Positions 8,446 through 19,596 are shown, counted from the first letter of the stretch. The stretch: DNA of 64,000 bases from an unidentified bacterial endosymbiont (GCF_918797525.1 NZ_OU963893.1:3100001-3164000), one strand, 5' to 3'. Notes: a model not told the origin generated them from the letters alone. Translations and numbers: made by a program.

Positions 8446-9699
8446 TTACTCTTCCTCATGGCTTGACTCGGGCTCACGATCCCACGATAAACGAGGGTCG
8501 AAGGTCATGGCCGCAAACATGGTCACAATGACGACCAACGCAAACATAAGCGCTCCCATAGCGGGATAAATACTCATCAGCCCCCCCATGCGCACCAGCG
8601 CAGAGAGAACGGCAATTACAAATACGTCAATCATTGACCAGCGACCCACAAACTCCACGACTTCATAAATCAGATGCATGCGCTCGCTGTCGCGTTTACC
8701 GTGGCCTTTTGCATCCCAACAGAGCCAGGCGATGGCGAACATTTTTAACGTCGGCACCATAATACTGGCAATGAAAATCACACCAGCCACCGGGTAAGAC
8801 CCCTCACCCCACAGCAAGACCACCCCGGCCAGGATCGTCGACGGCATTTTATCGCCGAGCAGATCGGTTATCATAATGGGCAGGATATTGGCGGGCAGGT
8901 AGAGCATGATGGAGGTTATCAGCAGCGCCATTGTCCACTGCAGGCTATTTTTACGCCGCACATAGCCGGTGGTTGCGCAGCGCGGACAGACGTTAACATC
9001 AGCGGGCAGAACAGCAGTACAGCAAGAGCATGAGCGCAACCCCTGGCGGATCCCCGGCACGCCAACGTTAACCCTCTGCGAGAGCGTCGGCGCCGGGGCG
9101 ATATCATCCCATGTCCAGCGTCGGTCTACGCACTGGAACGCCCGCAGTTGCAGCACACAATAAAGGCACCAGGGAATAAAGCTGCTGCCAATCCCAACGT
9201 CGCCGTAGGCCATCAGCTTGACGAAACTGACAAGGATCCCCGCGAGGAAGATCTCGGCCATTCCCCAGCCTTTCAGCATGAACAGCACGCGCGCGAGCTT
9301 AATTTTAAGCGCTGTGGGCAGCCGGACGCGGTTGACCAGAAGCAGGATTACCACCAGACAAAAAGCCGGGACTATCTGGACGAACAGCAGAAAAAAAGTC
9401 CCGAGGCTGGCATAATCTTCCGAAAACATGACCCCCGGGATCTCAAGTAAATCGACCTGGCTTGTGATCCCTCCCACCCGCATATAAATGAAGGGGAAGA
9501 GATTAGAGAGCAGCAGCATGAACAGTGCCACCAGCGCATAAGCCGTGGGACGCTGCCGGGGCGCATCCCACTCGGTTGTAAGCGTTGTACCGCAGCGTGG
9601 GCACGTCGCTTTATGTCCGTGACTCAGCTCTGGCAGCTCCACGAGCATATCGCATTGCGAGCATAATATATGCCTGTCGGCATGGTGCTGGTCACACAT
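8446..9699 (-). CDS. pqiA: PqiA, inner membrane partner of the MCE protein PqiB
   Basis: 417-residue polytopic inner membrane protein made of two repeats, each with a CxxC zinc-ribbon-like cytoplasmic motif (CSQC...CPRC near the N-terminus; CSCC...CPRC near residue 225) and four predicted membrane helices. It works with PqiB and PqiC in lipid transport and resistance to envelope stress; in E. coli the operon is paraquat-inducible through SoxRS. It is 13 bp downstream of uup and is probably cotranscribed with rlmL-uup, as well as possibly from a local promoter. Confidence 0.95.
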   Translation of the reverse strand: MCDQHHADRHILCSQCDMLVELPELSHGHKATCPRCGTTLTTEWDAPRQRPTAYALVALFMLLLSNLFPFIYMRVGGITSQVDLLEIPGVMFSEDYASLGTFFLLFVQIVPAFCLVVILLLVNRVRLPTALKIKLARVLFMLKGWGMAEIFLAGILVSFVKLMAYGDVGIGSSFIPWCLYCVLQLRAFQCVDRRWTWDDIAPAPTLSQRVNVGVPGIRQGLRSCSCCTAVLPADVNVCPRCATTGYVRRKNSLQWTMALLITSIMLYLPANILPIMITDLLGDKMPSTILAGVVLLWGEGSYPVAGVIFIASIMVPTLKMFAIAWLCWDAKGHGKRDSERMHLIYEVVEFVGRWSMIDVFVIAVLSALVRMGGLMSIYPAMGALMFALVVIVTMFAAMTFDPRLSWDREPESSHEEE

Positions 9700-9712
9700 A
9701 GGTTATCCCTGT

Positions 9713-11620
9713 TCAGGCGCCGTTTTTCAGAGACTCAAGGTATTCCCAACGCTCAAATGCGACTTCCAGCGCCTTCTCAGCCTCGGACAGCTCGGCCAGT
9801 ACGTTCTGAGTATAGTCATGGGGCTGGGTGAAAAATGATGCATCAGCGACCTCGGTTTGTAACGCTTCAAGCGCGGCTTCAAGCTCTTCAAGACGCTGGG
9901 GCAGCACCTCCAGTTCGCGCTGCAGGTTATAGCTCATTTTAGCAGGTGATTTTTTTACAGTTTCCGCTTTTGCGACAACCGGTTCGGCAGTATTTTTTGC
10001 TTTCGCCTGTTTATGCGCTAAAGACTGCGACTGTTGACCCCGCGCGTCATGATAACCGCCGACATATTGACCAATATGGCCTTCGCCTTCGAAGATCCAG
10101 CACTCGGTCACGGTGTTGTCTACGAACTGACGATCGTGGCTCACCAGCATTACGGTTCCCTGGTAGCCATCAATCAGCTCTTCCAGCAACTCCAGCGTTT
10201 CGACATCCAGATCGTTGGTCGGTTCATCGAGGATCAACAGATTACTGGGTTTCAGGAACAGGCGCGCCAGCAGCAGACGGTTACGCTCCCCGCCCGACAG
10301 CGCACGCACAGGGGTCATTGCCCGTTTAGGGTGAAACAGGAAGTCCTGCAGATAACCCAGCACGTGACGCGGTTTACCGTTAACCATCACCTCTTGCTTG
10401 CCTTCAGCCAGGTTGTCCATCACGGTTCTGTCCGGATCCAGTTCCGCACGGTGCTGGTCAAAATAGGCCACTTCCAGCTTTGTTCCACAATGAACGCGAC
10501 CGCTGTCAGCCTTCAACTGGCCCAGCATCAGCTTGAGCAGCGTGGTTTTACCGCAGCCGTTCGGGCCGATAAGGGCAATTTTATCGCCACGCTGTACCTG
10601 AGCTGAAAAGTTGTTAACCAGCACTTTACCATCGACCTGGTAGTTAACCTCTTCCATCTCAAAGACAATTTTGCCCGAGCGCGAGGCCTCCTCGACCTGC
10701 ATCTTCGCGCTGCCCATCACTTCACGGCGGGCGCTACGCTCATTACGCATCGCTTTCAGCGCACGTACGCGGCCTTCATTACGGGTACGGCGGGCTTTGA
10801 TACCCTGGCGGATCCAGACCTCTTCCTGCGCCAGTTTGCGATCGAACTCGGCATTTTGCAGCTCTTCAACGCGCAGGTTCTCTTCTTTTTCCAGCAGATA
10901 GGTATCGTAATCCCCAGGATAGGTCACCAGTTTACCACGGTCGAGATCGACTATACGGGTGGCCATATTGCGGATAAACGAACGGTCGTGCGAGATAAAA
11001 ATAATAGTGCCGTTAAAGGTTTTCAGGAACCCTTCCAGCCAGTCAATGGCTTCGATATCCAGGTGGTTGGTCGGTTCGTCCAGCAGCAGCACTTTCGGGC
11101 CGCTGACCAGCGCACGGCCGAGCGCCGCCTTACGCAGCCAGCCGCCGGAAAGCGACGCCAGCTCCATATCCGCATCAAGACCTAACTGATCCAGCACTTC
11201 AGAGATTCGGCTTTCAAGCTGCCAGAGTCCGTGGTGGTCCAGTAACTCCTGCAGACGCGCCATCTCATTGAGATTTTTTTCGCTGGGATCGGTCATGACC
11301 AGATGTGAAATCTCGTGATAGCTCTTAAGGTATTCCGCCTGCTCAGAGATTCCTTCGGCAACGAAATCATAAACGGTACCCGCGACGTTACGCGGCGGAT
11401 CCTGTTGCAGACGGGAAACAATCAGATCCTGTTCGTAAACGATACGTCCGTCATCCAGACCCTGTTCACGGTTCAGGATCTTCATCAGCGTGGATTTACC
11501 CGCGCCATTACGGCCAACCAGACATACGCGTTCGTTGTCTTCGATATGCAGTTCAGTATCATCGAGAAGGGGCGCATCGCTGAAGGACAGCCAGGCGCCA
11601 TGCATACTAATCAGTGACAT
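9713..11620 (-). CDS. uup: Uup, ABC-F family ATPase
   Basis: 635-residue soluble ABC-F protein with two ATP-binding cassettes (Walker A LVGRNGAGKST and LIGPNGCGKTT; signatures LSGGW and LSGGE; Walker B LLLDEPTNHLD and LILDEPTNDLD), the interdomain linker and a C-terminal coiled-coil domain (residues about 560-635) that binds DNA in E. coli Uup. The family acts on ribosomes and affects transposon precise excision. It has no membrane segments. It sits 12 bp downstream of rlmL, a ribosome-related gene pair. Confidence 0.96.
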   Translation of the reverse strand: MSLISMHGAWLSFSDAPLLDDTELHIEDNERVCLVGRNGAGKSTLMKILNREQGLDDGRIVYEQDLIVSRLQQDPPRNVAGTVYDFVAEGISEQAEYLKSYHEISHLVMTDPSEKNLNEMARLQELLDHHGLWQLESRISEVLDQLGLDADMELASLSGGWLRKAALGRALVSGPKVLLLDEPTNHLDIEAIDWLEGFLKTFNGTIIFISHDRSFIRNMATRIVDLDRGKLVTYPGDYDTYLLEKEENLRVEELQNAEFDRKLAQEEVWIRQGIKARRTRNEGRVRALKAMRNERSARREVMGSAKMQVEEASRSGKIVFEMEEVNYQVDGKVLVNNFSAQVQRGDKIALIGPNGCGKTTLLKLMLGQLKADSGRVHCGTKLEVAYFDQHRAELDPDRTVMDNLAEGKQEVMVNGKPRHVLGYLQDFLFHPKRAMTPVRALSGGERNRLLLARLFLKPSNLLILDEPTNDLDVETLELLEELIDGYQGTVMLVSHDRQFVDNTVTECWIFEGEGHIGQYVGGYHDARGQQSQSLAHKQAKAKNTAEPVVAKAETVKKSPAKMSYNLQRELEVLPQRLEELEAALEALQTEVADASFFTQPHDYTQNVLAELSEAEKALEVAFERWEYLESLKNGA

Positions 11621-11632
11621 TTATTTTTCCTT

Positions 11633-13741
11633 TCAGACCGCGGAGATTAACCAGCAGTTATGAATTTGACGGTTACGGGCGAAGTCCTGAGACAGCGTTT
11701 TTTGGCTAATTTCTTGTGCTTTCAGCCCCAGCTCTGCCAGGCCGTCGTGATCCATACGGAATCCGCGTTTGTTATTCGAGAACATAATAGTGCCGCCTTT
11801 GCGCAGCAGGCGTTTCAGGTCGGTCATCAGGCGTAAGTGATCGCGTTGTACATCAAAGCTGTCTTCCATACGCCTGGAGTTGGAGAACGTTGGCGGATCG
11901 ATGAAGATCACGTCGAACTGTTCATCGGTATCACGCAACCAGCCCAGCACGTCGGCCTGCATCAGACGATGCGGCCGCCCGGTCAGGCCGTTCAAACGCA
12001 GGTTACGCTCGGCCCATTCCAGATAGGTGCGGGACATATCCACCGTGGTGGTGGTGCGCGCGCCGCCCAGACCTGCATGTACGCTGGCGCTGCCGGTGTA
12101 GGAGAACAGGTTCAGGAAGTCTTTACCTTTGCTCATCTGGCCAAGCATGCGTCGGGCGATACGATGGTCAAGGAACAAGCCGGTATCAAGATAGTCGGTC
12201 AGATTCACCCACAGGCGTGCATTGTATTCGCCGACTTCGATAAAGTCGCCCTTCTCTCCCATCTTCTGGTACTGGTTTTTACCTCTCTGGCGCTCACGCG
12301 TTTTTAAGACCAGTTTATTTGGCGAAATACCCAGCACGGCAATGGTTGCCGCAATAACGTCCAGCATACGCTGACGAGCTTTTTGCGCATCGATGGTCTT
12401 CGGCGGAGCATATTCCTGAACGACCACCCAGTCAGCATAACGATCGACCGCAACGTTATATTCCGGCAGATCGGCGTCATACAGGCGATAACATTCAATG
12501 CCTTCCTGTTTCGCCCATTTTTCATATTTCTTCAGATTCTTGCGCAGGCGGTTAGCGTAATCTTCCGCCACGCTGGATGGCTTGCTGTGGGCGGCTTTCT
12601 CTGCCAGAGAGTAGTTTTTCTGCACGCAGTCCAGCGGGCCATTTTTGGCCTTAAACTGACGATCGGCACGCAATTGCAGGCAGCTCAGTAGCTCAGGCGA
12701 GGCGCTGAACAGAGACAGATTCCAGCCGCCGAAATAGTCTTTCATATTGCGGCCCAGCAGGCTGTGCAGAGCAATCAGCGCCGGTTCACTGTCAAGACGC
12801 TCGCCGTAGGGCGGGTTACTGATCACCGTACCGTACGGGCCTTCAGGCAGTGGATTGGTTAAGTTCGCAACATCTTTGACTTCAAAGGTCACCAGTTCGC
12901 CAATTCCTGCACGACGGGCGTTGCTGCGCGCGCGCTCAATGACGCGGGGATCGTTGTCGGAACCGTAGAAGTGGGCGGTGTATTCCGCCAGACCTTTACG
13001 CGCGCGGGTCTGCGCTTCGGCTTTGACCTCTTTCCAGATAGCCTCATCGTGCTGCGCCCAGCCGCTAAAGCCCCAGTGGCCGCGATGCAGCCCCGGCGCA
13101 CGGTCGGTTGCCAGCATGGCGGCTTCAATCAGCAGGGTGCCGGAACCGCACATCGGGTCGAGCAATGGCGTACCCGGCTGCCAGCCGGAGCGCATCACAA
13201 TCGCGGCGGCCAGCGTTTCTTTGATAGGCGCCATCCCGGTGCGATCACGGTAGCCGCGCAGATGCAAGCCTGCGCCGCTCAGGTCGAGCGAGATACTGGC
13301 AGTGTCACCGTTGAGCCAGACGTTGATTCGCAAATCGGGATTTTCACGATCGACGTTCGGGCGTTCCTTATTTTTACGCGTGAAGCAGTCGACGATGGCA
13401 TCTTTGACGCGCAGCGCGCCGTACTGGCTGTTGCGGATCTCGTCGTTCACGCCGTTGAAGTGTACAGCAAAGGTAGCGTCCGGGGTGAAGATCTCCGTCC
13501 AGTCGATCATCTGTACACCGGTATAGAGATCAAGATCGCTATAGACCTTGCACTCTTTCATCGGCAGCATGATGCGCGACGCCAGACGGCTCCACATCAG
13601 GCTCTGGTAAATAAGCCGTGTGTCGCCCTCAAAATGGACACCACCCTGAACTACCTGGCACTCTTGCGCGCCCAGGGCTTCCAGTTCAGTTTTTAACAGC
13701 TCTTCCAGCCCACGGGCCGTACTGGCAAACAGAGAATTCAT
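11633..13741 (-). CDS. rlmL: RlmKL, bifunctional 23S rRNA methyltransferase
   Basis: Fusion enzyme that makes m2G2445 (RlmL, N-terminal half) and m7G2069 (RlmK, C-terminal half) in 23S rRNA. The 702-residue product starts [16 protein letters not shown]. An N-terminal THUMP domain is followed by a methyltransferase domain with [13 protein letters not shown] and SNPPYGERL (NPPY catalytic motif), then a second Rossmann methyltransferase with [13 protein letters not shown] and IDPPTFSNS. The start at 13741 gives the family length; a longer in-frame start at 13825 adds 28 unrelated residues. It is divergent from ycbX. Confidence 0.96.
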   Translation of the reverse strand: MNSLFASTARGLEELLKTELEALGAQECQVVQGGVHFEGDTRLIYQSLMWSRLASRIMLPMKECKVYSDLDLYTGVQMIDWTEIFTPDATFAVHFNGVNDEIRNSQYGALRVKDAIVDCFTRKNKERPNVDRENPDLRINVWLNGDTASISLDLSGAGLHLRGYRDRTGMAPIKETLAAAIVMRSGWQPGTPLLDPMCGSGTLLIEAAMLATDRAPGLHRGHWGFSGWAQHDEAIWKEVKAEAQTRARKGLAEYTAHFYGSDNDPRVIERARSNARRAGIGELVTFEVKDVANLTNPLPEGPYGTVISNPPYGERLDSEPALIALHSLLGRNMKDYFGGWNLSLFSASPELLSCLQLRADRQFKAKNGPLDCVQKNYSLAEKAAHSKPSSVAEDYANRLRKNLKKYEKWAKQEGIECYRLYDADLPEYNVAVDRYADWVVVQEYAPPKTIDAQKARQRMLDVIAATIAVLGISPNKLVLKTRERQRGKNQYQKMGEKGDFIEVGEYNARLWVNLTDYLDTGLFLDHRIARRMLGQMSKGKDFLNLFSYTGSASVHAGLGGARTTTTVDMSRTYLEWAERNLRLNGLTGRPHRLMQADVLGWLRDTDEQFDVIFIDPPTFSNSRRMEDSFDVQRDHLRLMTDLKRLLRKGGTIMFSNNKRGFRMDHDGLAELGLKAQEISQKTLSQDFARNRQIHNCWLISAV

Positions 13742-13839
13742 ATCGTCACTTTTTACTCTTAGAAAATTGTCGCGCATTATAGCTAATCTGGCGTGTATGT
13801 CATAAAGTTGAAGGCTTATTTTCATGCAGGGGATTTGCA

Positions 13840-14949
13840 GTGGCGACGTTATCCAGGCTTTTTATTCATCCGGTGAAATCGATGCGCGGTATCGGTGTAT
13901 CGCACGCACTGGCCGACATGAGCGGATTTGCCTTCGATCGTATTTTTATGCTCACCGAGCCAGACGGTACGTTCATTACGGCCCGCCAGTTCCCGCAAAT
14001 GGTTCGTTTTACCCCTTCACCGCTTCATGACGGTTTGCATCTTACCGCGCCGGATGGTTCAAGCATGGTCATTCGGTTTAATGATTTTGCGCCTGTCGAT
14101 GCGCCAACGGAAGTGTGGGGCAACCATTTTACTGCCCGTATCGCACCCGATGAAATTAACCGCTGGCTAAGCGGCTTCTTCTCCCGGAACGTTCAGCTTC
14201 GCTGGGTGGGTCCTGAACTTACCCGTCGCGTTAAGCGCCATGAGGCGGTGCCGCTCTCCTTCGCCGACGGTTTCCCCTTCCTGCTGACCAACGAGTCCTC
14301 GCTGCGCGACCTGCAAAGCCGCTGTAGCGCCAGCGTGCAGATGGAGCAGTTTCGCCCGAACCTGGTGGTGACCGGAGCAAAGGCCTGGGAAGAGGATACC
14401 TGGAAAGTGATCCGCATCGGCAGCGTGATTTTTGATGTCGTAAAGCCGTGCAGCCGCTGTATTTTTACCACCGTAAGCCCGGAGAAGGGGCAAAAACACC
14501 CTTCCGGCGAGCCGCTGAAAACCCTGCAGTCATTCCGCACTGCGCAGGATAATGGCGATGTGGATTTCGGTCAAAACCTCATTCCCCGCACCAGCGGCGT
14601 GATCCGCGTCGGCGATGAAGTGGAAATTCTCACCCGCGGTGCCGGGAAAGCCTATGGTTCGAGCCAGGAAGATGAGTGTATTGACCTCGCGCTGGAACCG
14701 ACCTCAGGGGTGGATATCCACTGGCAGGGTCAGATTATCCGCGGCAATAATCAGCAGGTTCTCCTTGAACAACTGGAACAAGCAGGTATTCGCGTACCCT
14801 ATTCGTGTCGGGCGGGGATCTGTGGCTGTTGTCGGATTACGCTGCTCAGAGGCGAAGTCAGTGCGCTGAAGAAATCAGCGATTGGCGATGACGGGACCAT
14901 TCTTTGCTGTAGCTGCATTCCAAAAACGTCAGTACAGCTCGAGGCTTAA
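13840..14949 (+). CDS. ycbX: YcbX, MOSC/2Fe-2S protein
   Basis: 369-residue protein with a MOSC_N beta-barrel, a MOSC domain containing the conserved Cys in VVKPCSRC, and a C-terminal plant-type 2Fe-2S ferredoxin domain with cysteines in [11 protein letters not shown] and CCSC. E. coli YcbX uses molybdenum cofactor to reduce N-hydroxylated bases such as 6-hydroxylaminopurine, with CysJ as electron donor. It starts at GTG (13840). It ends overlapping the end of zapC by 4 bp in a convergent arrangement. Confidence 0.94.
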   Translation: MATLSRLFIHPVKSMRGIGVSHALADMSGFAFDRIFMLTEPDGTFITARQFPQMVRFTPSPLHDGLHLTAPDGSSMVIRFNDFAPVDAPTEVWGNHFTARIAPDEINRWLSGFFSRNVQLRWVGPELTRRVKRHEAVPLSFADGFPFLLTNESSLRDLQSRCSASVQMEQFRPNLVVTGAKAWEEDTWKVIRIGSVIFDVVKPCSRCIFTTVSPEKGQKHPSGEPLKTLQSFRTAQDNGDVDFGQNLIPRTSGVIRVGDEVEILTRGAGKAYGSSQEDECIDLALEPTSGVDIHWQGQIIRGNNQQVLLEQLEQAGIRVPYSCRAGICGCCRITLLRGEVSALKKSAIGDDGTILCCSCIPKTSVQLEA

Positions 14950-15488
14950 ACGGCCTGTTCCAGGCTGAGAGACTCTACGCGAAGATGCGGTTTCAGCCTG
15001 TCGTTCATGACTTTAATGGCATCACCCAGTTGCATGGTACGCCCGGCAATAGTCACGCCGGGCTGCGCCAGTAAACAGAGCGCAGCATTCTCACCCGGTT
15101 CTACCACCAGCAGGCTCACCTCATGCGCAGTATCGCTCAGGTTGACACTGGCTGCATCGCCCGTTGCTGGCGTCCAGCTCAGACCATGTGCCAGAAAGTG
15201 CCAGCTTTTTGGCATTTGTGGTTTCAGGAAACGAATCGCGACCAGCGCATTGAGCACCAGTTCCGCGCGCTGCTCTTTGGAAAGCTCCAGGTCGCGGCAT
15301 TTTTCTTCAAAGGAGAAATAGAGCGCGGCATCGTCAACGCAAAAGCCTGATGGCGCGAAAGCGTCCGGGGTCAACATACGACGCGCAAAACGAGAACGAA
15401 ACAACATACCATTGGCTAAATCGAGCATCATTCGATCATGCTCGTCGCAAAAATACCAGCGCCAGTTATCGTCAGGTTTAATTCGCAT
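14946..15488 (-). CDS. zapC: ZapC, Z-ring associated protein
   Basis: 180-residue cytoplasmic protein that bundles FtsZ filaments and stabilises the Z-ring early in division. The sequence ([34 protein letters not shown]...) and length match the family throughout. It lies downstream of pyrD on the same strand with a 165-bp spacer that holds a weak terminator. It converges on ycbX. Confidence 0.94.
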   Translation of the reverse strand: MRIKPDDNWRWYFCDEHDRMMLDLANGMLFRSRFARRMLTPDAFAPSGFCVDDAALYFSFEEKCRDLELSKEQRAELVLNALVAIRFLKPQMPKSWHFLAHGLSWTPATGDAASVNLSDTAHEVSLLVVEPGENAALCLLAQPGVTIAGRTMQLGDAIKVMNDRLKPHLRVESLSLEQAV

Positions 15489-15605
15489 GTTTCTCTCCGA
15501 TCCCCAAACACCCTGTTCTAAAAATGTCCTGTTAGCCGCTTCGTTTATAACATCATTAATAAAAGACCATAATGTCTAAATAAGCAACAATGACGGAATA
15601 TAAAA

Positions 15606-15631
15606 CAAGCAGGGCCGGAAATAAAGCCCTG
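15606..15631 (-). terminator. Possible terminator after pyrD
   Basis: On the minus strand CAGGGC and GCCCTG (15626-15631 and 15610-15615) form a 6-bp stem with a 10-nt loop, followed by CTTGTTTTAT. It is modest, and some read-through to zapC is likely. Confidence 0.45.
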
Positions 15632-15653
15632 GTTGTCTGATTAGGAAAAAAGA

Positions 15654-16665
15654 TTAGAGATGAGTAACGATTTCTTTAATCAACTGCGGCCCTTTGAAAA
15701 TAAAGCCGGAATAGATTTGCACCAGTGACGCTCCCCGCCGCCATCTTCTCGCGGGCAGCGATCGCCGAGTCGATTCCACCGACGCCGATAATCGGTAACC
15801 GGCCTTTTAATTCGGTGGATAACGCGCGAATAATTTCTGTGCTTTTTAATTGCACAGGACGGCCGCTTAACCCACCCGCTTCGTCACAGTATTTCATTCC
15901 CTGAACAAGCGAACGATCGAGCGTCGTATTGGTCGCAATCACACCATCAATATTATGCCGGACTAAGCTATCAGCAACCTGAATCAATTCTTCTGTTGAA
16001 AGATCCGGGGCGATCTTAACCGCGACGGGAACATATTTATGATGGATAGCCTGCAGGGCCGTTTGTTTATTTTTAATGGCACTGAGGAGATCATCCAGCG
16101 CTTCGCCATACTGCAACGTACGCAGGCCCGGAGTATTGGGCGAGGAGATATTCACCGCGATGTAACCGGCATAGGCGTAGACTTTTTCCATACAAATCAG
16201 ATAGTCATCTTTACCCTGCTCTACCGGCGTGTCTTTATTTTTGCCGATATTGATGCCTAATATACCGTCAAAATGGGCTTTTTTAACGTTCTCGACCAGA
16301 TGATCAACACCGAGGTTATTGAAGCCCATGCGGTTGATCAAACCTTCAGCTTCGACCAGGCGGAACAGACGCGGTTTGTCGTTACCCACCTGCGGGCGCG
16401 GCGTAACGGTCCCGATTTCGATCGCGCCAAACCCCATCGCGCCGAGCGCATCGATACACTCGCCGTTTTTGTCCAGCCCGGCCGCGAGGCCCAATGGGTT
16501 TTTAAAGGTCAGTCCCATGCATTGCACAGGCTTTTCCGGCACCTTTTGACGCACCAGCGCGGCCAGCGGCGTGCCGGTAATACGACGTAATTGCTGGAAT
16601 GTTAATTCATGAGCGCGCTCAGGATCGAGCTGGAAAAGGGCTTTACGAACGAAGGGGTAGTACAT
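15654..16665 (-). pseudogene. pyrD: PyrD, dihydroorotate dehydrogenase (quinone), 3' frameshift
   Basis: Membrane-associated FMN enzyme that oxidises dihydroorotate to orotate with quinone (class 2), the fourth pyrimidine step. [19 protein letters not shown] is the amphipathic quinone-binding N-terminus; [10 protein letters not shown] holds the active-site Ser loop. The frame is intact to [20 protein letters not shown] four-C run at 15733-15736 (plus strand) then has one base too many. As written, translation ends at 15676 with an unrelated tail ([12 protein letters not shown]...). In the shifted frame the normal end [14 protein letters not shown]...EIVTHL is fully preserved to a stop at 15654, giving the family's 336 residues. 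The lost tail carries an FMN-phosphate contact region. This is a sequencing error or a very recent mutation. Confidence 0.85.
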
Positions 16666-16679
16666 GAACTCTCCTGGAT

Positions 16680-16711
16680 TCCCGGTGTGCAAACCGGGAG
16701 GGGATTATCAG
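16680..16711 (-). promoter_or_regulatory. CTP-sensing leader hairpin of pyrD
   Basis: On the minus strand TCCCGGT and ACCGGGA (16693-16699 and 16680-16686) form a 7-bp hairpin just before the AGGAG ribosome-binding site, and the likely -10 element (GATAAT, about 16705-16710) ends a few bases before CCCC. This is the known enteric arrangement in which choice of a C or G start, set by the CTP/GTP ratio, decides whether a hairpin hides the Shine-Dalgarno sequence. Confidence 0.75.
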
Positions 16712-16761
16712 CGATCCTGCCCGGAAAGGGAATTGACCTGCGGCAAAAAAATCAACGTAAA

Positions 16762-16777
16762 ACACAATCGTTTACCT
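16762..16777 (-). promoter_or_regulatory. PurR-like operator of pyrD
   Basis: Read on the minus strand, AGGTAAACGATTGTGT fits the PurR consensus core AAACGnTTG and lies upstream of the pyrD promoter, as in E. coli, where PurR modestly represses pyrD. Confidence 0.6.
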
Positions 16778-16914
16778 TGTAGGCCATTTCTTATGCTCTT
16801 TTTTGCATTTTAATTGCAGATAAATCATTTAGTGGAGTAACTCTGCGATGTCACACTCCTGAAAATTGTTATGAATGTTAGATAAAAGCAAACAATTAGT
16901 TATAAGGAGAAAAC

Positions 16915-17490
16915 ATGCGCGTCATTACCCTGGCCGGAAGTCCACGATTCCCCTCACGTTCCAGCGCACTGCTGGAATATGCCCGTGAAAAGCTCACCGC
17001 CCTGAATGTGGAAGTATGCCACTGGAATCTGCATAATTTCGAACCTGACGATCTGCTCTATGCCCGCTTTGATAGTCCGGCCCTCAAAACCCTGACAGAA
17101 CAACTCAAAGGGGCTGATGGTTTAATCGTCGCCACACCGGTGTATAAAGCGTCGTTTTCCGGCGCACTGAAAACCTTGCTGGACCTGCTTCCCGAGCGGG
17201 CGCTGGACGGCAAAGTGGTTCTGCCGCTGGCAACAGGCGGAACGGTTGCCCATTTGCTGGCAGTAGATTACGCCCTCAAGCCGGTACTCAGCGCGTTGAA
17301 AGCGCAGGAGATCCTCCACGGCGTCTTTGCCGATGATTCGCAGATTATCGACTATCAGCATAAACCTCACTTTACGCCCCATCTCCAGACCCGCCTCGAC
17401 AGCGCGCTGAAGACCTTCTGGCATGCCCTGCACCGCCGGGATATCCAGGCCCCCGCGTTTGCCCAACCGCAAGGAGTCGCCCATGTTTAA
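16915..17490 (+). CDS. ssuE: SsuE, NADPH-dependent FMN reductase
   Basis: 191-residue flavin reductase that supplies FMNH2 to the alkanesulfonate monooxygenase SsuD. It is a flavodoxin-like fold with the N-terminal phosphate-binding loop ([14 protein letters not shown]) and the [22 protein letters not shown] block of the NADPH:FMN reductase family. It has a strong ribosome-binding site (AAGGAG) 5 bp before the ATG. It is the first gene of ssuEADCB; in E. coli the operon is switched on by Cbl during sulfate starvation. In E. coli a fimbrial cluster lies between ssuE and pyrD; it is absent here. Confidence 0.95.
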   Translation: MRVITLAGSPRFPSRSSALLEYAREKLTALNVEVCHWNLHNFEPDDLLYARFDSPALKTLTEQLKGADGLIVATPVYKASFSGALKTLLDLLPERALDGKVVLPLATGGTVAHLLAVDYALKPVLSALKAQEILHGVFADDSQIIDYQHKPHFTPHLQTRLDSALKTFWHALHRRDIQAPAFAQPQGVAHV

Positions 17491-18445
17491 AACACTCACC
17501 CGCATCGGACTGGCGGGGCTGATCGCGCTCACGTCACAGGCCCATGCGGCGCAGACCGCACCGGAAAGCCTCCGCATTGGTTACCAGAAAGGCAGCGTCA
17601 GTATGGTGTTGGCCAAAAATCATCAGCTTCTGGAAAAACGCTACCCACAAACCACCTTCTCATGGGTGGAGTTCCCGGCGGGCCCACAGATGCTGGAAGC
17701 GCTTAACGTCGGGAGTATTGATCTCGGCAGTACCGGCGATATTCCGCCGATCTTCGCTCAGGCGGCGGGAGCGGATCTGCTGTACGTCGGCGTTGAACCG
17801 GCCAAACCGAAAGCTGAGGTGATTCTGGTGCCTGAAAACAGCGCCATTAAGAACGTTGCTGAACTGAAAGGGCACAAAGTTGCCTTCCAGAAAGGTTCCA
17901 GCTCGCACAATCTGCTGTTGCGAGCCTTGCAGGAGACCGGGCTGACGTTTAAGGATATTCAGCCGATCTATTTAACGCCTGCTGATGCCCGGGCGGCATT
18001 CCAGCAAGGCAACGTCGATGCCTGGGCCATCTGGGATCCGTACTACTCCGCCGCGTTACTGCAGGGTGGCGTACGCGTTTTAAAAGACGGATCCTCGTTA
18101 AAACAGACAGGATCGTTCTACCTGGCGGCACGCCCGTATGCCGAAAAGAACGGCGCCTTTATTCAGGGCGTGCTTGATACCTTCACCCAGGCCGATGCCC
18201 TGACGCAAAGCCAGCGTCAGGAAAGTATCAGCCTGCTGGCAAAAACCATGGGCTTACCTGAGCCAGTGATCGCCAGCTATCTGGACCACCGTCCGCCGAC
18301 CACCATTACCCCTGTTGACGCTCACGTTGCGGCGCTTCAGCAACAAACCGCCGATCTCTTTTACCAGAATCGCCTTGTTCCACAACAGGTGAACATTCGC
18401 GAACGTATCTGGCAACCTACAGGCAAAGAAGGAACCAAATCATGA
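17483..18445 (+). CDS. ssuA: SsuA, periplasmic sulfonate-binding protein
   Basis: Substrate-binding component of the aliphatic sulfonate ABC transporter. The 320-residue precursor starts [22 protein letters not shown] with a Sec signal peptide (cleavage after AHA), followed by the SBP fold with the conserved blocks [19 protein letters not shown] and [14 protein letters not shown] chose the ATG at 17483 for the signal peptide; it overlaps the end of ssuE by 8 bp. An earlier in-frame ATG would bury the signal peptide. Confidence 0.95.
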   Translation: MFKTLTRIGLAGLIALTSQAHAAQTAPESLRIGYQKGSVSMVLAKNHQLLEKRYPQTTFSWVEFPAGPQMLEALNVGSIDLGSTGDIPPIFAQAAGADLLYVGVEPAKPKAEVILVPENSAIKNVAELKGHKVAFQKGSSSHNLLLRALQETGLTFKDIQPIYLTPADARAAFQQGNVDAWAIWDPYYSAALLQGGVRVLKDGSSLKQTGSFYLAARPYAEKNGAFIQGVLDTFTQADALTQSQRQESISLLAKTMGLPEPVIASYLDHRPPTTITPVDAHVAALQQQTADLFYQNRLVPQQVNIRERIWQPTGKEGTKS

Positions 18446-19587
18446 GTCTGAATCTTTTCTGGTTTTTACCCACCCACGGTGATGGACACTTTCTTGGCAC
18501 TGAAGAGGGCGCCCGACCGGTTGACCACGGCTACCTGCAACAGATTGCACAGGCGGCGGACCGCATCGGTTTTACCGGCGTGTTGATCCCGACCGGGCGT
18601 TCTTGCGAGGATGCGTGGCTGGTTGCCGCCGCCATGATCCCGGTGACTCAACGCCTGAAATTCCTCGTCGCGCTGCGCCCGAGCGTGGTCTCGCCTACCG
18701 TCGCCGCGCGGCAGGCCGCCACGCTCGACAGGCTATCCAATGGTCGCGCCCTGTTTAATCTGGTCACCGGTAGCGATCCGCAGGAGCTGGCAGGCGACGG
18801 CGTGTTTCTCGATCACACCGAGCGCTATGAAGCCTCCGCTGAATTCACCCGCGTATGGCGTCGTTTGCTTGAAGGAGAAACCGTCACTTTTGAAGGTAAG
18901 CACATTCATGTTCGGGACGCGAAACTCTACTTCCCGCCGGTGCAACAGCCGCGCCCTCCTCTCTATTTCGGCGGTTCATCGGATGTGGCGCAAGACCTGG
19001 CGGCAGAACAGGTCGATCTTTATCTGACCTGGGGTGAGCCGCCAGAGCAGGTGAAAGAGAAAATAGCCCAGGTCCGCGCTAAGGCCGCCGCGTACGGACG
19101 CAAGGTACGCTTTGGCATTCGTTTGCACGTCATTGTGCGCGAAACTAACGCAGAGGCCTGGCGGGCTGCAGACCGTCTGATCTCTCATCTTGACGATGCA
19201 ACCATCGCGAAAGCGCAGGCGGCGCTGGCAAAAACCGACTCCGTCGGACAACACCGGATGGCCTCGTTGCATAACGGTAAGCGCGAGAACCTGGAGATTA
19301 GCCCAAATCTGTGGGCCGGTGTCGGCCTGGTGCGCGGTGGTGCGGGCACGGCGCTGGTCGGGGATGGTCCTACCGTGGCGGCACGAATCAATGAATACGC
19401 TGAGCTGGGGATCGACAGCTTTATCCTCTCGGGCTATCCGCATCTGGAAGAGGCGTACAAGGTCGGCGAACTGCTGTTCCCGCACCTGGATGTCGCCATC
19501 CCGGAAATTCCACAGCCTCAGCCGCTCCAGCTTCAGGGCGAAGCTGTAGCCAACGAATTTATTCCGCGAAAAGTCGCCCAACGTTAA
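18442..19587 (+). CDS. ssuD: SsuD, FMNH2-dependent alkanesulfonate monooxygenase
   Basis: Cleaves C1-C10 alkanesulfonates to aldehyde and sulfite using FMNH2 from SsuE and oxygen. The 381-residue luciferase-like TIM barrel starts [20 protein letters not shown] and carries the family's conserved Cys (GRSCEDAW) and the phosphate/FMN region [24 protein letters not shown]. It overlaps ssuA by 4 bp. The C-terminus ends with a proline-rich tail as in E. coli. Confidence 0.96.
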   Translation: MSLNLFWFLPTHGDGHFLGTEEGARPVDHGYLQQIAQAADRIGFTGVLIPTGRSCEDAWLVAAAMIPVTQRLKFLVALRPSVVSPTVAARQAATLDRLSNGRALFNLVTGSDPQELAGDGVFLDHTERYEASAEFTRVWRRLLEGETVTFEGKHIHVRDAKLYFPPVQQPRPPLYFGGSSDVAQDLAAEQVDLYLTWGEPPEQVKEKIAQVRAKAAAYGRKVRFGIRLHVIVRETNAEAWRAADRLISHLDDATIAKAQAALAKTDSVGQHRMASLHNGKRENLEISPNLWAGVGLVRGGAGTALVGDGPTVAARINEYAELGIDSFILSGYPHLEEAYKVGELLFPHLDVAIPEIPQPQPLQLQGEAVANEFIPRKVAQR

Positions 19588-19596
19588 GGAGCCGCC

